A stretch of 64,000 bases of DNA, from the NCBI GenBank assembly GCA_030998225.1, contig JAPYXD010000715.1:6080501-6144500 (forward strand), in the 5' to 3' direction. The notes under the pieces were generated by a model. The model was given only the letters and a program-made list of their open reading frames with translations. It did not search any database and was not told where the DNA came from. Both the position numbers and the translations under genes were made by a program. The DNA is from Diplolepis rosae. Its lineage: Eukaryota > Arthropoda > Insecta > Hymenoptera > Diplolepididae. This document shows, in pieces, positions 21,215 to 31,962 of this stretch (position 1 is its first letter; each line of letters begins with the position of its first letter).

Positions 21215-21780
21215 ACCAAACTCGATCTGATTAAAATAGATGGTAATGTTTTCATATCAAATCACTAGTTTTAAGGTTATTTGAGAAAAATCATCTATAA
21301 TTGGACAGAATTCGATCTGATTAAAATAGATGGTAATGTTTTCATATCAAATCACTAGTTTTAAGGTTATGTGCGAGAAATCATCCATAATTGGACAGAA
21401 TTCGATCTCAATTAAGCAGATGGTAATGTTTTTCTATAAAATGACGAGTTTTAAGGTTATGTGCGGAAAATTATCATTAAGTGGACCAAACTCGATATGA
21501 TTAAAATAGATGGTAATTTTTTTTATAAAAATTGACTAGTTACAAGGTTATTTGCGAAAAATCATCATTAATTGGGCAGAATTGGATCTTAATTAAGCAG
21601 ATGGTAATGTTTTTATGTAAAATGACTAGTTTTAAGGTTATGTGCGAATAATCACCATTAATTGGGTCAAACTCGATCTGATTTAAATAGATGGTAATGT
21701 TTATATTAAAAGTGACTAGTTTAAAGGTTATGTGCAAAAAAATCATCAGTAATTGTAAAAAACTCGATCTGATTTGCACA
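21215..21780 (+). repeat. 90-bp tandem repeats, left arm of X copy at 20768
   Basis: Unit CTCGATCTGATTAAAATAG, ATGGTAATGTTTTTATAT..., AGTTTTAAGGTTATGTGCG, AAAATCATCATTAATTGG recurs with a period of 90 bp (for example 21221, 21311, 21401), about six units. Confidence 0.85.
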
Positions 21781-21834
21781 GGTGCTTGTTTTACAAAAGG
21801 TTCAATTAATTGTGAATTTTCGATGATAACCTTA

Positions 21835-22255
21835 AAACTATAGTGATTTTATATGACAACGTTACCATCTATTTAAATCACATCGAGTTTGGTCCAATTA
21901 ATGATGATGTTCCGCACATAACCTTAAAGATAGTAATTTTATATAAAAATATCACCATCTGATTAATTAGGATCGAGTTTGGTCCAATAAATGATGATTT
22001 CTCGCACATAACCTTAAAACTAGTGATTTGATATGAAAACATTGCCATCTATTTCAATCAGATCGAATTCTGTCCAATTATAGATGATTTTTCGCAAATA
22101 ACCTTAATTCTAGTGATTTGATATGAAAACATTACCATCTATTTTAATCAGATCGAATTCTGTCGAATTATAGATGATTTTTCGCAAATAACCTTAAAAC
22201 TAGTGATTTGATATGAAAACATTACCATTTATTTCAATCAGATCGAGTTTGGTTT
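21835..22255 (-). repeat. 90-bp tandem repeats, right arm of X copy at 20768
   Basis: The same unit in the opposite orientation, about five copies, separated from the left arm by a spacer of ~55 bp centred near 21805. Confidence 0.85.
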
Positions 22256-22317
22256 AATTAATACTGAATTTTATTGAAAAGAATGTTATTTATTATTTAA
22301 AGAATTTGAAAATCTTT

Positions 22318-22400
22318 CTGTGGAAAAAATGACGCTTTCGACTGCGCTGGGATTCGAGCCCAGGTCTTTCGATTGCCGGTCGACTGCTCTTCAAACTCAA
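22318..22400 (-). repeat. tRNA-derived (SINE-like) repeat, head-truncated
   Basis: Minus strand GCAGTCGACCGGCAATCGAA, AGACCTGGGCTCGAATCCCAG, then GCGCAGTCGAAAGCGTC. It has a cleaner anticodon stem (GTCGA/TCGAA around CCGGCAA) than the copy at 14219. The D-arm is lost: the similarity stops at AAGAGCAG. Confidence 0.6.
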
Positions 22401-22526
22401 CTAATTAATTTGAAGTTATTTATTATATCATAAATTTATTTTTATGTACTACTCTTTATTGTTACGAAAAAATATACATTATATTTTCTTTATTTATGCG
22501 TATGGGATTTATTTCATCGTCAGCAC

Positions 22527-23320
22527 CAGGTATGGCGGCACAGACTTCAATGGAGCACACGACTTTGCATTGATTGTCCATCAAGTGTATTATAGAGATC
22601 AGTCCTCGACCCACGTCCAGAGAGAGGTATAAAAGCACCATTCACTGATCTCAATAATAGGGACCGAGCGTTCAGCGGGAAGGATAGAAGATGTCACGTC
22701 CGCGGTTGACAAGCGTGCGCCGACGCTGTCTGATTGGCTGACGTGACGATGATTTCGATTTGAAATTGCGCGGGTGATGTGTGGTCGCCTATGAAGATAG
22801 GCTTCGGGTTTTTTATAAAAATTAAAACACACTGTTAGTATAATATCAAACAATATTCTTAGTTCTTTATTTCATAACTTTAATAACACACAATTATCCA
22901 CTACATTTATGAGAAGTAAATTTGTATTACGATAAAATAACTGTAAAGGTTTTCAGTGACCGGCGCTAATTTCTTCTACGAGAAGAAGAAAGTTATCTTA
23001 CTGAAAACTGAATACCAACTAGTAACTTAGCCAAAAAGTGGAGGTGCGATCTCGGAACCTCAAGATTGAAATCCCTTCTCTAAAGAATAAAAATTAGAAA
23101 AGAAAAAGTTGGGGACGATCCTTAACCAATGAGGGTGTTTTACAGTGACTTAGTATGCATGATTTTTATAGTCTTTCTGACAATGAAAATCTAGTTGATT
23201 TCGTGACATTTATATGATCTCACGCACCCCACATGGTCCATTTCACTAACCCTCTGGCCTAACGTTCCGGGAACTCGCATCCATGTGCACTTGAAAAGGT
23301 CGTAAATGTGCAGTTTTCTT
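22527..23320. other. Non-coding stretch with a TATA-like motif
   Basis: No gene. GGTATAAAAGCACC at ~22626 is a good TATA box followed 30 bases on by a GC-richer segment, which would suit a promoter or an LTR, but no transcript unit or repeat partner is visible. Confidence 0.3.
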
Positions 23321-23352
23321 GGGTGTATGCCAAAATCCCGACGGGTCAAAAT

Positions 23353-26300
23353 CAGTGATCCCAGATCTGAAACCGACGCAGTGTCTCACACTCTCAGCCT
23401 GCCTGTCGGTGTGAATCGGGTAGGGAGCGAAGACGGGGCACGTTGCCATTTTTCTTTCCTCGTCACTCTTGCATGCGAGAACGACTCGTCCCATTTCCCC
23501 TTATTCTCCTCGCTTCTTCGTTACAATGCATGCGTTTTCAACTGTTCCAAGTTTTAGATTTCAGGCTGTCGTTTATCGAGTCGAAATTGAGAAATGTGTT
23601 TTTCTCGACTCCGTGCAAAAGAGGCGCGAAGCAGACGACAATTTCAAATTTACAGAATATGTAGTTATGGAAATAATACTTCTTTTTTCGATATTTTAAT
23701 CAATTTTTCCCTAAAATAAACATCTATAAGATTTACAAAAATGGTGGAATCATTTTGAAAGTCTAAAAATTATTTTTAAGTGGAAATTTGAAATTAATAA
23801 ATATTTACAATTTGAATCTATATATAAATTGAAAATATTTGAAATTTTTAAACGAAAGCTTAAATTATAAATTTCGAATTTCCATACTTTTTACCAATTT
23901 TGTACATTTAAAAAATTTTCAATTAGCGAATTGTTTAGCATTAAGAAGAGATAAACATAAAATTTAAGATTGAATATTACATTCTCAATTTTATGTTAGA
24001 CATATTGTCATCTCACTGTTTGCAGCCTAATCACAGACTTTTCATTCAAAAAATGAATTGCTTTACGGAAAGGAAAAATTTTCTAATAGGAGGAGATAAA
24101 TTAAAAAGCTAAAAAATGTGTTCTGTGATATTTGCATATGATCACATAAGTATTTATTGATTTCAAATTTTACATGAAATTTTTTTTTTCAAGTTCGTGT
24201 TTAAATCTTGTCACGATTTTACAAGATCTTATGGGCAGCTGCAATCTGTTAACTGAAATATTTTGTAATTCTTAATTTGCCTGTTCTTCTGAAATCGTAG
24301 GAAAAATTCAAAGTCGATAAATGGTTAAAATTTTATACCAAGATTTAAATTGCAAAATTTTAAAGCTTTGTGAATAAACTGCTTCATATTTAGAAAATAC
24401 TTCAACTCTGTGAAACATTTTTATATTTTAAGTGTAAAATCTGTGCTTAGGTCACAAAAAAGTAAGATAAAAATACTTTCATTATAAAATTAAGAATGTA
24501 GATTTAGCACTCATTAGGTCAAATGTTTATTACTTCTTCATAATAAATACTTTGCACATAATTCTCTGATTACATATTTTTTAAATGTTGGAACATTTAA
24601 GAAATTCATGAATATTCAACTTATTTATAAAAAATAAAAATTTACAAATAAAGCTTCGACTGAAAAATCTAAGAATTTGTCAATTATTGATCTATTTTCT
24701 TGTAAGTTTGAACATAGTAGAACTTAAAATTCTACAATGACTTTATTTTTTAAGTGATGCTTAAACCTTTCTTTAATCTTGAGAATTCTTCCAGAACTTT
24801 ATTTCAGGTGAGTGACTTTTTTTAAATGAAAGATTTCGTAATTCTAAATTAGGCTCATCTTGTAAAATTGTAAAAAAATTCTAAAGCTTCAAAGTAAATT
24901 TTTCTGTCTAATTCAAAGCTAATAAGTATTCAATGTTTCAAATCAAAATATTAAATGAAAGATATTCAATCTCTGGGAATTAACTGCTTTAAGAACACAA
25001 TTTTTTCCTCTTTATAAAAAATCTCAATTTTCAAATTGAGTCTTCGGATAGGTCACTAAAACTTGGGATGAAAATACTTTTATTATACAATTTACTTTAA
25101 ATTTTTATATCTTTTTACAATGTTGCAAGATGAGCCTAATTTAGAATTACAAAATCTTTCATTAAAAAAAAGTCACTCACCTGAAATAAAGTTCTGGAAG
25201 AATTCTCAAGATTAAAGAAAGGTTTAAGCATCACTTAAAAAATAAAGTCATTGTAGAATTTTAAGTTCTACTATGTTCAAACTTACAAGAAAATAGATCA
25301 ATAATTGACAAATTCTTAGATTTTTCAGTCGAAGCTTTATTTGTAAATTTTTATTTTTTATAAATAAGTTGAATATTCATGAATTTCTTAAATGTTCCAA
25401 CATTTAAAAAATATGTAATCAGAGAATTATGTGCAAAGTATTTTATATGAAGAAGTAATAAACATTTGACCTAATGAGTGCTAAATCTACATTCTTAATT
25501 TTATAATGAAAGTATTTTTATCTTACTTTTTTGTGACCTAAGCACAGATTTTACACTTAAAATATAAAAATGTTTCACAGAGTTGAAGTATTTTCTAAAT
25601 ATGAAGCAGTTTATTCACAAAGCTTTAAAATTTTGCAATTTAAATCTTGGTATAAAATTTTAACCATTTATCGACTTTGAATTTTTCCTACGATTTCAGA
25701 AGAACAGGCAAATTAAGAATTACAAAATATTTCAGTTAACAGATTGCAGCTGCCCATAAGATCTTGTAAAATCGTGACAAGATTTAAACACGAACTGGAA
25801 AAAAAATTTCATGTAAAATTTGAAATCAATAAATACTTATGTGATCATATGCAAATATCACAGAACACATTTTTTAGCTTTTTAATTTATCTCCTCCTAT
25901 TAGAAAATTTTTCCTTTCCGTAAAGCAATTCATTTTTTGAATGAAAAGTCTGTGATTAGGCTGCAAACAGTGAGATGACAATATGTCTAACATAAAATTG
26001 AGAATGTAATATTCAATCTTAAATTTTATGTTTATCTCTTCTTAATGCTAAACAATTCGCTAATTGAAAATTTTTTAAATGTACAAAATTGGTAAAAAGT
26101 ATGGAAATTCGAAATTTATAATTTAAGCTTTCGTTTAAAAATTTCAAATATTTTCAATTTATATATAGATTCAAATTGTAAATATTTATTAGTTTCAAAT
26201 TTCCACTTAAAAATAATTTTTAGACTTTCAAAATGATTCCACCATTTTTGTAAATCTTATAGATGTTTATTTTAGGGAAAAATTGATTAAAATATCGAAA

Positions 26301-26633
26301 AAAGAAGTATTATTTCCATAACTACATATTCTGTAAATTTGAAATTGTCGTCTGCTTCGCGCCTCTTTTTCACGGAGTCGAGAAAAACACATTTCTCAAT
26401 TTCGACTCGATAAACGACAGCCTGAAATCTAAAACTTGGAACAGTTGAAAACGCATGCTTTGTAACGAAGAAGCGAGGAGAATAAGGGGAAATGGGACGA
26501 GTCGTTCTCGCATGCAAGAGTGACGAGGAAAGAAAAGTGGCAACGTGCCCCGTCTTCGCTCCCTTCCCGATTCACACCGACAGGCAGGCTGAGAGTGTGA
26601 GACACTGCGTCGGTTTCAGATCTGGGATCACTG
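23353..26633. mobile_element. 3.28-kb near-perfect palindrome with hAT-like ends
   Basis: Begins CAGTGATCCCAGATCTGAAA and ends with its exact inverse; flanked by the 8-bp duplication GTCAAAAT (23345-23352, 26634-26641). The arms are ~1.53 kb each (23353-24880 and 25100-26633), with only a few mismatches in the first 200 bases compared, and the spacer is ~220 bp. No reading frame longer than ~83 codons, and those in one arm mirror the other. It shares only the outermost ~12 bases with the small MITEs at 20862 and 63096. Confidence 0.9.
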
Positions 26634-26926
26634 GTCAAAATGGTCAAAATCCCGACTAGTGTAGTGTGATCGAGTTTTCAATGGAAAATAAAAGCATGGC
26701 CGCAACAAACAACAGATGGGCTTGTGCTGTGTGTCGAGACAACTGTGGAAGATTGATTGATCTGCTCGCTAGGTGGTGCTGACCATGAAATAAATCTCAT
26801 ACGCATAAATAAAGAAAATATAATGTATATTTTTTCGTAATAATAAAGAGTAGAATATAAAAATACATTTAAGATCAAATCAATAACATTCCTTTTAATA
26901 AAATTCAGAATTTATTAAACCAAACT

Positions 26927-27186
26927 CGATCTGATTAAAATAGATGGAATTTTTATTATAAAAAGTGACTAGTTTCAAGGTTATGTGCGAAAAATCATTA
27001 TTAATTGGACTAAACTCGATCCTAATTAAACAGATGGTAATGTTTTTATATGAAATTAGTAGACTTAAGGTTGTGTGCAGAAAATCATTATTAATTGGAC
27101 CAAACTCGAACCTAATTTAACATATGTTAATATTTTTATATAAAATTAGTAGATTTAAGGTTATGTGCGGAAAATCATCATTAATT
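26927..27186 (+). repeat. 90-bp tandem repeats, left arm of X (three units)
   Basis: Three units of the same 90-bp repeat as at 21215-22255, ending ATCATCATTAATT at the MITE border. Confidence 0.85.
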
Positions 27187-27733
27187 CCCTAGCGGACCCA
27201 TGTGAGAGAACGGTCATAGAATACTCTGACCGTTCTCTGACTGTTCTATGACCGTTCTATGACCTCACATTATTACGGCTAAGATCGGTAAAAAAGACAT
27301 TAAAAGCTTTGCAATTATGATTCTGTGGCGAAATTTGAATTAGAAGGTGAAGCAATCAATACAATTATCTTATTTTTCAGCGATAAAATCTCGAAAAACA
27401 TAATACTAGTCATTGAAGGCAGTGCAGTGGTTCACAACTGGCGGAACGTCTCCACCATGAAGGTTTACTATTAGTGGAGACGTTCCGCAAATGGTGAACC
27501 ACTGCACTGCCTTCAATAACAGGTAAATGATGTATTCCTAGTTTTTATCGCTGAAAAATAAGATAATTGTATTTATTGCTTCACCTTATAATCCAAATTT
27601 CGCCACAGAATCATAATTGCAAAGCTTTTAATGTCTTTTTTACCGTTCTTAGCCGTAATAATGCGAGATCATAGAACGGTCATAGAACGGTCAGAGTATT
27701 CTATGACCGTTCTCTCACATGGGTCCGCTAGGG
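27187..27733. mobile_element. 547-bp mariner-related MITE, entirely palindromic
   Basis: CCCTAGCGGACCCATGTGAG at the left and its inverse at the right. Subterminal gaccgttc motifs and ATTATGATTCTGTGGCG resemble the terminal region of the mariner at 2989-3117. The arms continue almost to the middle, where a stem (GCAGTGCAGTGGTTCAC ... GTGAACCACTGCACTGC) closes on a short loop near 27460. Flanks are AATT on both sides rather than a clear TA duplication. The left break point of the large duplication lies inside it at 27298. Confidence 0.75.
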
Positions 27734-28370
27734 AATTAATGATGATTTTCCGCACATAACCTTAAATCTACTAATTTTATATAAAAACATTATCAGCTGT
27801 TTAATTAGAATCGAGTTTGGTCCAATTAATGATGATTTTCGGCACATAACCTTAAATCTAATAAATTTCATATAAAAACATTACCATCCGTTTTAATCAT
27901 ATCAAGTTTGGTCCAATTGATGATGATTTTCCACGCATAACCTTAAATCTAATAAATTTCATATAAAAATATTCCATCTGTTTTAATCATATCAAGTTTG
28001 GTCCAATTAATGATGATTTTCCGCATATAACCTTAAACCTAGTGATTTTATATAAAAACATTACCAGCTGTTTAATTAGGATCGAGTTTGGTCCAATTAA
28101 TGATGATTTTCCGCTCATAACCTAAAAACTAATAATTTTATATAAAAACATTACCACCTGTTCATTTAGGTTCGAGTTTGGTCCAATTAATGATGATTAT
28201 CCACACATAACCTTAAACCTAGTGATTTTATATAAAAACATTACCATCTGATTAATTAAGATCGAATTCTGCCCAATTAATGAGGATTTTTCGCACATAA
28301 CCTTTGAAACTAGTCACTTTTTATAAAAAAATTTCCATCTATTTTAATCAGCTTGAGTTTGGTTTAATTA
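27734..28370 (-). repeat. 90-bp tandem repeats, right arm of X (seven units)
   Basis: GATGATTTTCCGCACATAAC recurs at 27741, 27831, 27922, 28012, 28102, 28192 and 28282. The arm has seven units against three in the left arm. Confidence 0.9.
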
Positions 28371-28607
28371 ATTCTGAATTTTATTAAAAAGAATGTTATT
28401 GATTTTATCATATATGTATTTTTATATTCTACTCTTTATTATTACGAAAAAATATACATTATATTTTCTTTATTTATGCGTATGAGATTTATTTCATGGT
28501 TCACACCACTTAGCGAGCAGATCAATCAATCTTCCACAGTTGTCTCGACACACAGCACACGCCCATCTGTTGTTTGTTTGGCCATGCTTTTTTTTTCATA
28601 GAAAACT

Positions 28608-28899
28608 CCATGGAGACTAGATATAAGGAGACCAATCTCTTATGGCCGTACTTCACAAAACACGAAATGAAGTTCTGCCAAGTACTTAGTTACAAAACTT
28701 CCCGATGAGGGCACGTATGTTCCCTGAGTGCAAAATGATGGCATCCACGGCTTATAAGCATCGTGTATTAGGCGTCGCCATTTTGCACCCAGGGAACACA
28801 CATGCCCTCATCGGGAAGTTTTGTAACTAAGTACTTGGCAGAACTTCATTTCGGGAATGGATATATTAAGATTGGTCTCCTTATATCTAGTCTCCATGG
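28608..28899. mobile_element. 292-bp palindromic MITE
   Basis: Ends CCATGGAGACTAGATATAAG and inverse, flanked by AAAACT on both sides (28602-28607 and 28900-28905). In the opposite end of X the site reads GTTTTC, so the insertion is clear even if the duplication length is uncertain. Both arms carry CTTCCCGATGAGGGCA and TACTTGGCAGAACTTCAT. A second copy of this MITE end seems to lie at 35530-35556. Confidence 0.8.
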
Positions 28900-28967
28900 A
28901 AAACTCGATCACACTACACTAGTCGGGATTTTGACCCGTCGGGATTTTGGCATACACCCGTTTTCTT

Positions 28968-30027
28968 GATTGATCTACGATTTCTAGGTTTCTAGTCTAT
29001 AGATCTTGAACTGTGTTTGGAGTTTGGACTTTTATTAAAATATTAAATCAAACATAACGAGTTTCTACAAGTTCTCTTGTTTTGGAGTTCTTGATCCAAA
29101 GTTGTTACCAAAATATTTTATGGTCAAATAATTTACGTATTGCTCTTATGTTCTGAAAGAGACCTTTGAATTTCTTTATAAGAGTAAAGAAATGCATTCA
29201 AAATTCTAATTTCACATCAAACTTTATGTTGTTTCAGATAATAAAACAGAGTGTTCTGGTTTTTAGGGATTTTCAGAATTGGAATAATTATTATTTCTCA
29301 AATTAGTTCAAAGAGTTCTGTTTAATATCAAAATAGATTTATTATTTAGAATCGACTGTTTTTAAGTGGTCTCAAAATATAACCTTCTTGGAGAAAAGCT
29401 TCATTGAAGTAGTACTAATAAATTGGTTTTATATGAATTGGAATCCTATTTGTTTTATAATTTATCATTCAATAAAAGTCTACAGTTTCAAGACCTGGTT
29501 TCAATCCCTTTTCCACTAAAATCTAAATTAGTTTATAAAAAGTACATGATTTGCAGAGTATTTCTTGTAGACCTGTTTAATAAATCTTAAATTAATTTCT
29601 TATTCTTAATTTGTATAAAGAATTTAGTAAAATAAATTCTTTTATAAGTACATGATTTGTAGCGGGCATTTCTAGAAGATCTGAAAAGTAAATATTAAAA
29701 TAATAGCATAACATATTCTAAAAGCGAATATATTTCTCTTTTCTCTCAAGCAGGCATTTAATCTAACCTTCTCTGCATATGAAATAAGATTTCGAGTAAT
29801 TAAACAATTATACAATAAGAGTTGTGATTAAAGTTCACCTGTTATTAATTAAAGGGAACAAAGAGTCCTGCATTACCAACCGCTAGGTTTAAGGTAGTTC
29901 ACGAATTCACAGATGAGCGCATCGGGTGCGATCATCACAAAGAATCGGTCGCCGCGCTCGCAGTGGTGAAAAGTGGAACTTATGGAGTAAATATACGTAC
30001 GTGTTGTTATAGCAAAATTCAATAACA
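28968..30027. other. AT-rich non-coding stretch
   Basis: No gene. Near 29887 TTTAAGGTAGTTCACGAA resembles the end of the foldback at 56281. The last ~100 bases are GC-richer (GCGATCATCAC...GCCGCGCTCGCAG) and directly precede the THAP start, so they could be a promoter. Confidence 0.35.
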
Positions 30028-30180
30028 ATGGGTTTCTCATGTTGTATAGTTAACTGTAAAAATACAGCTTCGAATAGCAATTACAAATTTTTTCGATTCC
30101 CAACTGCCGCACACAAAATACAGCAAAGAGTTCAATGGATTTCTGCAATAAGACTCATATTGTTAAAGCAAAAACTTTAA
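30028..30180 (+). pseudogene. N-terminal half of a THAP-domain protein
   Basis: ATG at 30028, 50 codons to a TAA. MGFSCCIVNCKNTASNSNYK followed by FFRFP and VQWISAIR gives the N-terminal half of a THAP finger: the Cys pair (Cys6, Cys10), the FRFP turn and the invariant Trp38. The closing Cys-x2-His and the AVPTIF-like tail are missing, as the frame runs into a stop after IRLILLKQKL. Downstream, ~30280-30370 in other frames reads GYESLQKEEQLLDLAGVSY, which recalls the start of a DDE_Tnp_4 (Harbinger-type) transposase. The whole may be a dead THAP-DDE transposon. Duplicated at 45663-45815. Confidence 0.6.
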
Positions 30181-31269
30181 CGATACCCAGTCAGAAGAAG
30201 ATGAAGAATAAATGTTGCAGTACGGTAACCAAGGAGTATGCTGAGATAAATGATTGAGTGTAGAACCCCAAGAGTTGGGAACAGGAAGACGTTATTTTCA
30301 AGGCTACGAGTCACTGCAAAAAGAGGAACAACTTTTGGACTTGGCTGGAGTTAGTTATGGCACTTTTGATCCTAAAATCCATGATTAAATTGTTCAAATC
30401 TAGTCATATTTTTGATTTACTGAAAAAATTTTACCTACTGAATATAAATACATATGCAGAAAATAATTTCACATCAAATCAAAATCACAATTTTCCACTG
30501 TTATACTTACTGTTTATAATTTTTATATATTTGACACTCGATGTTGTTAATACGATTGAACTCCAATCGATGCTCTGTAACTGTGCTATTTTGATATACA
30601 AATTATTTTCATGCTATTTACCTGGCATTGCTGCAAAAACTTTACTCCATTAGTTCGTCTGTTTCAGCCACCAGATAGCGCGACATGCTTCCTCGGCCCC
30701 TATACACTGGATGCACAATGCCAATGGGAAAGTCCGCAAAGTCGTGTGCCCAATTGAAGGCTGAGCCGCCATATTTACTGAGATTGATTACAAAGAATGT
30801 TGCGGTAAATTCAAATATATTAAAAAGGGAAAAGTGTAAATATTAATGAAACAATATGAATTCCATGCTTTTTTACCGGTATTAGTATTCATAGAATACA
30901 TAAGTAAAATAATCAAATGAAATTTATTAAATAATACTAAAATATAACTCGGTAATATTTATTATTATGGTATATAATGTTGTATATATTTAAATAGGCA
31001 TATGTATTTATTTCTGAACTATAATTAAATATAAATTTATTATCAATTTATCAAATATAGATTACAGAATTCAACAAGTAAAAGTACCTTGGAGTAGTAT
31101 AAAAATTATCTCCCGTTCTGAACGTGAACTATTAATAATAGTCACATATGATAACTATTTTTAGTATAAATTAATTCGCGTTTCAAAATTCAACCCTTAT
31201 CTACCTGTACATAAATGGTTTTAAAAACTGAAAAAAACTCCATCCCCTTCTGTTTTATAAAATGTTGAA
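30181..31269. other. Mostly non-coding; possible DDE-transposase debris
   Basis: Apart from the short DDE-like block noted at the THAP fragment, nothing is recognisable. The 98-codon frame 30357-30653 is hydrophobic (FPLLYLLFIIFIYLTLDVV), as random AT-rich DNA often gives, and I do not accept it as a gene. 30850-31260 is very AT-rich. Confidence 0.35.
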
Positions 31270-31335
31270 TTACTCGATCTTGTTGGCGTATTTCATCATA
31301 CGTTTAAATTTCTTGGGAGTAATAAGTTGCTCCAA
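31270..31335 (-). other. Candidate terminal coding exon, unassigned
   Basis: On the minus strand an acceptor (CTGCTTTCAG) is followed by 21 codons and a stop, LEQLITPKKFKRMMKYANKI then E, with a charged, non-repetitive composition unlike the AT-rich surroundings. It could be the last exon of a host or transposon gene; no upstream exon could be joined. Duplicated at 46906-46971. Confidence 0.3.
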
Positions 31336-31962
31336 CTGAAAGCAGTAATAGAAATAATTTTAAATATATACAAAAATTATAAACTATTGTATTTTGGTCG
31401 TTTACGAACATTTTAATTTATCAGAAAATAATAAAATTGGAAAAGAAACAAACCCTAAAATATAATTAATACTGAATGCAGATATTACATGAAAATTAAG
31501 TATGTAGATACTGTGACTAGTATGTTACTGAATAATAGAATCCAATTCTATAAAGACCTAAGTAATAATATAGAAGATTATCACTAAATAGTACAAAACA
31601 TCAGGTACGAAATGAATTAACACTCAATACAGAAGCTATTTGGTACTATAATTACTTACAGAAAGTTTTTTACACTTTTTATTGATAATTTTTAATGGCG
31701 CAAGAAACAATGTTACTCAGCTATTTAAAGTATAATGCGTATACTAATAAGTATACAAAACATTAGTTCCTTTCACTGTACTAGAATATATGTAAACCTA
31801 ATTAGTTTCATCGGCTGATGAGTTTACATCTTCTGTTCAATCATTGAGTCGAATGTGGCTATTAATTACAACTGTAATAAATAACTTAAAACGATATAAT
31901 GTAGCTCTTTTCTGCATAGAATAATGAGAGTGAAAGAAATAAAAATACAATTTTTTTCCAAT

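Larger units (their letters stand above)
20768..22526. mobile_element. Family X element, worn copy
   Basis: Left part from TGTCCCGGCAAGTGTAGTG through GTTTTCTATGGAAAATAAAAG matches the X element at 26642 onward. Then comes the inverted array of 90-bp units, and a right part ending near 22526 (TTTATTTCATCGTCAGCACC). The outermost ~100 bases of the right end are missing. A hAT-like MITE is inserted in the left arm (20862) and a tRNA-like repeat lies in the right arm (22326). No protein. Confidence 0.65.
23321..28959. mobile_element. Family X element with nested insertions
   Basis: Ends GGGTGTATGCCAAAATCCCG (23321) and its exact inverse (to 28959) are flanked by the 8-bp duplication GTTTTCTT (23313-23320 and 28960-28967). 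The arms continue ...TCAAAATCCCGACTAGTG, a ~230-bp conserved block with AAAAGCATGGCC and GTGTCGAGACAACTGTGG, then 90-bp tandem units. Three elements are nested inside: a 3.28-kb palindrome (23353-26633), a mariner-type MITE at the symmetry centre (27187-27733) and a 292-bp MITE (28608-28899). Without them X is ~1.5 kb and non-coding. The 8-bp duplication suits hAT or other 8-bp superfamilies; which one is undecided. Confidence 0.85.

Noticed and set aside
22626..22640. TATAAAA as promoter of a host gene
   Set aside because: No downstream exon, start codon context or conserved frame could be found.
23246..26647. Pairs of identical small proteins on opposite strands (23469 plus, 26287 minus)
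   Set aside because: Mirror images produced by the 3.28-kb palindrome, not paralogous genes.
30357..30653. 98-codon hydrophobic frame as a membrane protein
   Set aside because: Composition expected of AT-rich DNA; no start context or homologue recognised, and the copy at 45992 is interrupted by a one-base insertion.
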